Shown: piece by piece, positions 31,301-38,887 of the stretch
Position numbering within the stretch: position 1 is the stretch's first letter
How the letters are laid out: each line of letters begins with the position of its first letter
Assembly (NCBI RefSeq): GCF_001186125.1
Contig: NW_014040538.1
Span: 1 to 38,887, forward strand
Direction: 5' to 3'
Source: Sphaeroforma arctica JP610
Taxonomy: Eukaryota; Opisthokonta; Ichthyosporea; Ichthyophonida
DNA length: 38,887 nt
Notes under the pieces: model-generated
Database searches by the model: none
Seen by the model: the letters and a program-made list of their open reading frames with translations, nothing else
What the model was told of the DNA's origin: nothing
Program-made: the position numbers and the translations under genes

Positions 31301-34300
31301 ACATGACATGCAAAGGAAGCGACACTCATCATGGCGCCAGTACACGGATACTAAACAACGTAGACCTGAGGACGAATTCTGCAAAAAAATAATTAAAACA
31401 TGTCCAACGTACTTGCTATAATATTTAAAGCCTTAATGTTTTTGCTTTTTACCATGCACGTCCATATCATCGTTACAAGCGTCACAGATACCCCAAGAAT
31501 GAATGGAAATAAAGAAACCAACATTTAGCAGATGACTTGTGGAATTGGTCGCTACCTTTCCACACCTATTGTGTACAATATCTATTTCAGCGGCCTATTT
31601 AGTAGTGCAAAGAACATACCGTTGCGAGTCCTTGGAATCCTTCCACGCATCATACACTGCAATGTACGCCCCGGGGAGGTATATGGCGCCAGACGGCGTC
31701 CGATCATTCTTCTTCTCAAAGTAGTATAGAAACTGACGCGTGACCTTGTACCACCGCTTCTTATACGGCTTCACTGGGTGCGTAGTTGCCTGGTATGCGA
31801 GGTTTCACAATCAGTCATTCCAAATGTATATTACCGAAAAATATTGTAACCGCAAGGCGGTCGATTCTACTCAGATCCGTAGGAAAAAGTATATCCTCGT
31901 TTTTAAAATTGTGCTGAATGACTGTTCAATTTTACTACGTGGATTCGAATCTGGTTTGGACACAAAGATACTGAAGATGCTAAAAGATTTCAAATACACA
32001 GTTTTTTGGACGAATACGTTTGATTGTAAGTTGTGTGTACTGTTGCCAGCATGCAATGTCGAACATAGGCTGATGTGCGTATCTTAGCCGTGGAGCATTG
32101 CTTTTCTCATACGAATTGCACGCGTGTTCTGGTCCGCTACGGATAGGGGTATTTTCCCACAAAACTCTATTTCTATTTCTCGAAATAAAAGAATTCTAGA
32201 TTAAACACCCACGGAATTTTGTGTATCCGGAAATACGTATAAAAAAATGAATTATAGGCAAACCCGTGCCGACACAGAACGACATCAAAATATAACACAT
32301 ACTTTGTATAGGTATCCTGCCTTCACCTCTCTATCCACAGGCATTTTCCTTCCCAAAAATCTGTGCTTGGAGAAGCATTCGGCACTAAAAATGGAATCCA
32401 GAACAGATTCGTTGTTGGCAAGCCAATTCTTGAACTCTTTGTGATTTAGTTTGCCAGTCCTGGACACGTCACATTTCGCGAACGCCTGTGGTTGATACAC
32501 GGAACGAGAGTCGTGAATCTAAAGTCTTCGTACAAGTGTGTGACAGCTTTAGCTATGGCATTTACCACCCATCAAATTGTAAGATTAACAAGACGCCACA
32601 TAAAATACACCTTGCTGCGTTGAACACATTCAATCGATAGGCATTGTGTATATAAACGCCGTACTGGGTAGACCATGTGTAGTAGAGTCTAGAATTGCTA
32701 ATGTGCCACACGTGACAATGGACCACACGGCTCGCATCAAACGACGATGAGATACGGAGCTATATGTGGAACAAAGCCTATGAGTTTCATATGGATGGAG
32801 GACGTGTGACCATGCGTTTGGTGCGGCGCTGGTGTCGCATCATGATATGATTCTTGCTCACTGAATGACGGCGACCAAATCATTCAATGGTCGTAAAATG
32901 AAGAGATCAGCTGGTAAGTATAAATTTATGCACGTACTGGATGCGACATCTACATAATAAACCCTGTACTAGTGTTTATATACTACGTATTTGTCTCGCA
33001 AGCGGCTATATAAGTGGATATGTGTTCAAAACTGCATTCTTTCTCTGCATTCTTTCTTTGAGCTACTAAGATGAAGTATTTGCTATACTCTTACATATGT
33101 ACATGTGTTCGATTCGCTAGCAAACCAACCTGATCAACCATCTCCTTGACCAGCTCACCAACTGTGGTGAGATTCTCTAGGCCCTTCTGCGATGCGCTGA
33201 TGGTCACATTTCCTCCACTCCCTTTCACGCGCATGTTAGCTCTCCGTGTCATCAGAGGCGAGGATATATCCGACCTTTGAGTTGCACACAGATTTAGACG
33301 CCAGATGGATGATATATGTATGTGAGATGAATTCCATCGAAATTAATGACTGTGTGTAAACAAAATTGGTCACATATTCTTAGCTCTTATGACGATCCGA
33401 TAAGGGGTACGAGACATTGCACTAACGATTGCTTCAGCGAGAACTTCCATCCACGCTACATCTGGTACGCGCAGAAATATAGACCTATGTACGGCTTGAG
33501 CAAACCAATCCATGCAGGTGTACACCAGTATATTCATTGATGACACCCCTAATTTGTACACAATCATGCACAAATCGTATGCACAAATGAATATAAGTGA
33601 TACGTACAGACCCGAATAGCGACAGTCACAAGCGCAATACAGAGGTGGAAGCTAACTGAGAATCATCCTAAGAGATACACGTACAAGCAACATAGTACAA
33701 TGATTTTACACAAGTACATAATGCACTTACGCGCGTGTGTGTGACTACACGCTTGGATTTGTAGATGATACTTACCTCTGTACCTCGGTTAGATTCTTCA
33801 CGGAAACGACTGAGCCCTTTTCGGATCCAACGGTGCCATTCCCTACCTGCATTGGCACGGCTATGTGTTCGTAGATGAAAGTTCTAGTTATTGGCTTATA
33901 CCTCACGCAGTTCATGTGTACACAACACGCACAACGGAATGCAAACTCAAGTGGCTAGCTAAGTATTATACAGATAGCTGAACGTACACGTAAGGTCTCA
34001 TATGTACAGCTGCTTGGAAATAATCGCATTCCACGTAAGTGTATACTCATATATCTCGGGGGGTATAAGTGGATGTAGGTGCGCGTGCTAAATGCAAACA
34101 TACGCGTACATTCGCAAACCCAATAAACATTTACTCACAATCACTCACAAATACACTTAAGTACAACCACAAATACAAAAAATAATCACTCACAAATACA
34201 TATACGTGCAATCACGAATACATAAATATAATCACTCACAATTAAAAACACATACACTCACAAATACATACATATAATCACTCACAAATACACGAACATG

Positions 34301-35350
34301 CAATCACAAATACATAAATATAATCACTCACAAATAAAAACACATACACTCACAAATACATACATATAATCACTCACAAATACACGTACTTGCAATCACA
34401 AATACATCAATATAATCACTCACAAATAAGAACACATACACTCACAAATACAAATAATCACTCACAAATACACATACGTGCTATCACAAATACAAAAATA
34501 TAATCACTCACAAATACGAACACATACACTTACAGATACATACATATAATCACTCACAAATACACGTAAATGCAAGCAGAAATACATAAAGATCCACTCG
34601 AATTCGGGTGCTACGTAGCATTAATTTTCGTGACCAACATCAAACGTGCACTTACATGAGGGCATGCTGATTTCGTGACTGATACTGCGGTGTTTCAAAC
34701 TCAAATCCGTCGCAAACTCTGAATTGTCCACCGCAAATTCAGCTGATCCTGACGACGCTATGCTACCAGATACCGTCAAGCTATTCTTCTTCGCTCCGGG
34801 TTTCGCTTTCGGAGATATTCCATTGCTCGGTGCACTCGAGGATACTGACGAAACAGTACGTCCTGTTTGTTAGTATCATGTCGGTTTTCCATGGAAATGT
34901 GTGTGTATATAAATATGAGCATTTTAGTGATATCGTACATGACACGTGAGAATATGTGTTCATGTTCCAAGACTGGGAAGCACAATTGGTACTTCTAGAT
35001 GAACGTGCATCTTGTGTGCGGGAGTATTTCGATATGTATGTGCCTGGATGTGCCCTTGCCTATGTTTTCGGACGTAAGTTTGCCAAAAAAAAATTGCATC
35101 GACCTCTATGAGTGTGATATATGTGTTCAGATTGAATCTGATTTGTAAATACATACGTATACGTTAAAATATTCAATATAGTAAATGCCTGACAAACGAC
35201 GCATACATATGCATATATATATTAATATATAAATATAGATATAGTGTATATATATATATATAAAATATATATATTTATATATAAATATAGATATAGTATA
35301 TATATATATATAAATATAGATATAGATATAGATATAGATATAGATATAGA

Positions 35351-35437
<87 letters not shown>

Positions 35438-38400
35438 GTATATATATATATGTATATAGTATTTATACATACATGAAAATCTTCAAACTTGTATAATTTT
35501 ATGTTAATATCAAAAGTAGAAATGAAGCGTTTGTGTTTCTTTTCAACCAAAAAAAGAAAAAAATCTGTATACATATATATGTACATAACACTGTCTAGTG
35601 ATCTGTATGTGTTGATTGTTTACGGATACAATCATAGAACAAGAGGCTAATCAAATGGCACATAGGCACATTACACTCTTAGTCGCGACACCGCATATAA
35701 CACCTGGCATTTCAATCGTAAATCTTAGTATCTTAGCAAAATAACAAACAGCCACATACCGTGAAATACGAGACCCTCGCTTAGACTAGAAATCATACTC
35801 AGTAGAATACAATACCAAATAAAAACAAACAAAAGAACACGGCTTGTCACTCGGTTTATATACACGAACTCCTGCTTGCAGGTCGACACGTATATGCGTG
35901 CTATATATGTGTACAACATACCAGTAATGTCCACAGGCACTGACGGCCCGTGAGTCGTCGAATCGCGCTGCGAGATTCCAGGACTAACCGCTTGGTTCAT
36001 CTTGTGCTCAAAACTTTTCGATGATTCCATATCTGTGGTGGTGGCCAAAATATCGACCATTGGAGCTCTGGTCGGCGATGAAGTCGAACCTACGAAGATA
36101 TAGGGCCATAGAGTGGTCGGTTGAGGTACGAGCATATCACCATGCAGATGCAAGCGACATAAAGAACACCTGTTCGTGAGAAACATGTATATACACTTAT
36201 AATCCATTGATGTACAGAGACGACTATGGACATCGTAATTTTACTGTCAAAGTCAGCTTATCGACAAACAACCAACAAAAGCTTTATAGTTGCATGGGTA
36301 TGTCCGTTGGAATCGGATTGGCGAAGTAGTGTTGATGGATGATATGCAAGAAGCGCTGCGTTTGAAAAGACAAAATTCAATTTATTTTCCACTGAAGTAT
36401 GTGATACTGTTGTGTCTGAAGCGAAAAGAAGAAAAATGCGAGTAATTTGCGAATAGATTCTATGCACTGTTCGACGAACAACAGCTCCTGAATGTTATGT
36501 GCGCTCAGTAACAAACTCGCGTAACTACAGCTGTAGCTGTAAAAGAATACTGCAAATAAATGAACGTAACAGTGCCAGTGTGTGATAAAACCAAATTGCC
36601 ATGAACAAAACCATGACATTTGTGAGTATCACACATGCAACACATCACAGCCGCATTCGGTACACTTCGTCTTTGTCGATGTGAATGTTTCTTACATTCA
36701 ACAGAGATATTCGACTGCTGTCGTCGCAGCGGTTTTCCAAAGAGCGGAGAGCCAACGGTAATATTTGACATCTGCCGGCTGACCATCGGACCTGCACCAC
36801 AGCCATTTAAACAAAAATGAATTCTAATCTGATATTGTGAATACCTACACGTGGTTTAAAAACTCGCCTGTGGTCTCACATAAATATACAAAGCTATTAT
36901 TCTGCCGTTGAATGTCGAAATTTGTGATTTGGAATCATAATGTGAATACGTGTGGCGTTTGTGCTGGCGACGCATTGCTTGTGTGGAGATAAACTCAGAA
37001 CCATCTGGAGTGGTATTTTCTGAATACACTTCCAGCACATTGGACTGTCTACCAAAAGGGTTTTAGGGTTTTACATTGCAGCGACATATTTAATACAGTA
37101 AAGCATCATCGCATGCAAGCCTGATCGCATACGCATAGTATCATGGTAAGAGTGAAGAAAGGGTATAGACGCTAACCAAAAGATGTGCGGGCGCAGACTT
37201 GTATCCGTCCAAACATACACTAATTAGTCGAGAATCCAAATGTACGAGTTTAAGACGAAATATCAACTTGCAAATACTCACACATGCGACATGCATACGC
37301 GAGTACAAACTTACGTACCCATAGACTTCTGCTTTGAGATGAAAGAGTTCGTGACATCCTTTCCCGAATTATCAGCCACACTACCGTTGATACTAGCATC
37401 AACGCTATTGCTTGGACTGCCGTCGATGGCTGCAACCACCTCTGCAGCCGAGTGCATGACTGAGTTGAGCATGGTGTTCAGTTCCTCTCTGCTGACGCCT
37501 TCGTCGGCATCCAGGTTGAACATTGTGTAGATGAAATCAGCCTTCTCCTCGGGAGTCCCAGCCAGCACCACAGCAACACCCTGCGATAATTTAGAATGAA
37601 AATTTTACATATTAGTAACAGCTATGGGAGCATATTGCAGGCAATACGTATATGACTGCGTTGTAATGTTGTTGCGGGTGGCAATGCATATGACAATGGT
37701 ATAAACCCGCCACCGATGAGGTAATATGGAACGGAGAAGTCTACGTCTTTCAGAATACATGGCATACGATGGCAACAATAGCACATTGAAAGGTGAAATA
37801 GCATGAGAGCCATTCGAATAGTACCCGACAGCCCGATAACTAAGCTGATTTCCAAGATCGAGTGTGGTGAAAGAGAGCTTAACAAATGCGCTGTGGAATC
37901 GACATCTAGTGACAATTCGTACACATGCAACATCTTGTTAATAGGACAATGCAAGAAGCAACATAGAGTGTAGGCCCAAACAAAATATTTCTCTAGCGTA
38001 CCGCACACATCCAAGTAAACTTTATAAAGCGTGGAAGTTGTCGAATCTTTTAGATGGTACCTAGCTAACTCTATCCCTAATTGTTGTCAACATCATAACG
38101 CTGCACATAAATTGGCATAGATTAAAAAGACATGATATTTTCAGTTAACTTCCAAGTAGGAGGATGAACACAATTTTGCAAGATATTAAGGAAAGAAGAT
38201 AGACCAAATCCAAATACTTGAATGAGTAAAAAATGACGTGATGACGAATCACATTCAATCGTCGATACGGAACACACTCGCCTTACCAGGTCTGATCCGA
38301 CATATACGAGGTTTCAGGTAGAGATCAGCTGGTCACGCGAGTGTCTAACAGCACATTGACTACCTTATGACACACTCGCCAATTATTTGTATTTGATTTT

Positions 38401-38589
38401 CAATCTGGTGTTTGCGTAAAGAAATGTAAAGCAAGTGAGGAAGGCAAACACAAAATGAGATGATAAGCTTTCGAGGCCAAGATGCTTACCGTTAGAAATT
38501 CGTCAATGTCTATCACTCCATTTTTCTTGCTGTCGAAGGCCACGAAGAGACGCTCAGCCAGCATGCCATGCAGAGGAAAGTAAGCCAGA
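22857..38589 (-). CDS. EF-hand / PH-domain / Ser-Thr protein kinase, CDPK7-like order (19 exons, 5' end missing)
   Basis: Calcium- and probably lipid-regulated kinase. Exons: 38589-38490, 37580-37319, 37019-36950, 36778-36696, 36089-35922, 34844-34656, 33842-33776, 33274-33130, 32485-32303, 31789-31620, 30782-30681, 30096-29982, 29068-28910, 27279-27175, 26283-26176, 25532-25402, 24550-24455, 23690-23603, 23066-22857 (TAG). All phases close (about 849 residues). EF-hand loops: [12 protein letters not shown] (canonical), [12 protein letters not shown] (Gly one place late), [12 protein letters not shown] (canonical). A Ser/Thr-rich stretch of about 280 residues separates the second and third. 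PH domain (about 414-525): KAGYLYK, KKRWYKV, FLYYFEK, closing helix NEAQIWVDTI. Kinase (about 535-795): [53 protein letters not shown]; all catalytic residues present. The tail is acidic, ending AKKR. Acceptors of the fourth and seventh exons are my choice among nearby AGs. Kinase subgroup (CAMK-like) is inferred. Confidence 0.92.
23137..23560. repeat. Compound TA / TACA / GCAT / TG microsatellite
   Basis: Mixed tracts of (TA)n, (CATA)n, (TGTA)n, (GCAT)n and (TG)n in the intron before the last kinase exon. The (GCAT)n run near 23356-23382 is self-complementary. Apparent frames on both strands are artefacts. Confidence 0.95.
25266..25318. repeat. (TA)n-(TG)n microsatellite
   Basis: Short TA runs followed by TG units, in the intron between kinase exons 25532-25402 and 24550-24455. 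Confidence 0.9.
27328..27543. repeat. TA / GCAT / CATA microsatellite bordering the gap
   Basis: Simple repeats run straight into the block of N, and TATATAT resumes on its far side, so the gap is probably unassembled simple repeat within a kinase intron. Confidence 0.93.
27544..28393. other. Assembly gap (850 N)
   Basis: Unknown sequence. Flanking kinase exons 29068-28910 and 27279-27175 join in phase 0 and give the uninterrupted kinase sequence [15 protein letters not shown], so no coding exon of the kinase needs to lie in the gap. Confidence 0.97.
34100..34595. repeat. 46-bp satellite with 92-bp higher-order unit
   Basis: From about 34183 two related 46-bp subunits alternate, both starting AATCACTCACAAATA. 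One continues toward GTGCAATCAC and ATAAATAT, the other toward ACACATACACTCAC and ATACATAT. About nine subunits make 4.5 copies of a 92-bp pair; one subunit near 34430-34452 is shortened by four bases. Degenerate versions begin near 34100. The block lies in the intron between kinase exons 34844-34656 and 33842-33776. Confidence 0.85.
35213..35462. repeat. (TA)n / (ATAGAT)n / (TG)n microsatellite
   Basis: TA runs with several ATATAG interruptions, a run of about seven GATATA units (35310-35352), a long TA run, and (TG)n near 35411-35434, in the kinase intron between exons 36089-35922 and 34844-34656. Confidence 0.95.
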
Positions 38590-38825
38590 CTGTAGTGGAG
38601 CAAAAGCAACGAATGATATGAAGATGCCAAAGTCGATTATTTGAATTTTAGAACCAAGAGCTAGCCATGCACAGAGTCGAGTACAACGATCTTCGTATAC
38701 TTCAGATTATATACATATTGCTGAACACGATCAGTCATTGCACTGGATTTACCGAGCCACAATTTAAAGAAATTCATAGACAATCGTACAAGAATAAAAA
38801 AATTGTATAATTCTGTACAGCTCAC

Positions 38826-38826
<1 letters not shown>

Positions 38827-38887
<61 letters not shown>
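38827..38887. repeat. (TA)n-(TG)n microsatellite at window end
   Basis: About 21 TA units followed by TG units running off the window edge. It probably lies in a kinase intron, since the first visible kinase exon starts in mid-frame. Confidence 0.93.

Noticed and set aside
34183-34595. CRISPR-like regular array
   Set aside because: There are no unique spacers; the units are contiguous diverged tandem copies in a eukaryotic intron.

Overview
The window is 38.9 kb of nuclear DNA from an intron-dense eukaryote. Genes are interrupted every 50-300 bp by GT-AG introns of about 100 bp to 3.4 kb, the standard code is used (TAA, TGA and TAG stops all occur), and introns are full of private minisatellites and (TA)n microsatellites. 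A bHLH-zipper factor, a SANT/PHD protein and an EF-hand/PH/kinase protein, with many long introns, would suit a unicellular holozoan such as an ichthyosporean. That is a guess from style and content; no marker gene proves it.

Layout. (1) 239-4016, + strand: 3' part of a bHLH-leucine-zipper transcription factor (four exons seen; start lies left of the window). Its helix-2/zipper exon sits at the end of a tandem array of four decayed copies of itself, and its last exon has a decayed copy downstream. (2) 5142-10560, - strand, convergent with (1): complete eight-exon old-yellow-enzyme family flavin oxidoreductase (442 aa). (3) 10561-13855: about 3.3 kb between two divergent genes, with CT-rich and CA-rich low-complexity DNA and an 883-bp terminal-inverted-repeat DNA transposon relic. 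(4) 13856-20640, + strand: complete eleven-exon chromatin-type protein with N-terminal SANT/Myb domain, coiled coil and C-terminal PHD finger (423 aa). (5) 20992-21589, + strand: weak candidate for a small gene. (6) 22857-38589, - strand: nineteen exons of a large protein (about 849 aa visible, N-terminus right of the window) with calcium-binding EF-hands, a PH domain and a complete Ser/Thr kinase domain, an order I recall from apicomplexan CDPK7. An 850-base run of N (27544-28393) lies in one of its introns.

All exon models were built by hand from reading frame, conserved motifs, splice dinucleotides and phase matching. In all three multi-exon models that end in the window the total length is consistent with an unbroken frame. 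No rRNA, tRNA, CRISPR array, virus-like element or organelle sequence was recognised. The genes do not form a pathway; they are ordinary independent neighbours. The most unusual items are the exon-duplication array inside the bHLH gene, the EF-hand/PH/kinase architecture with a long Ser/Thr-rich insert splitting the EF-hand module, and a 92-bp higher-order satellite in one of its introns.
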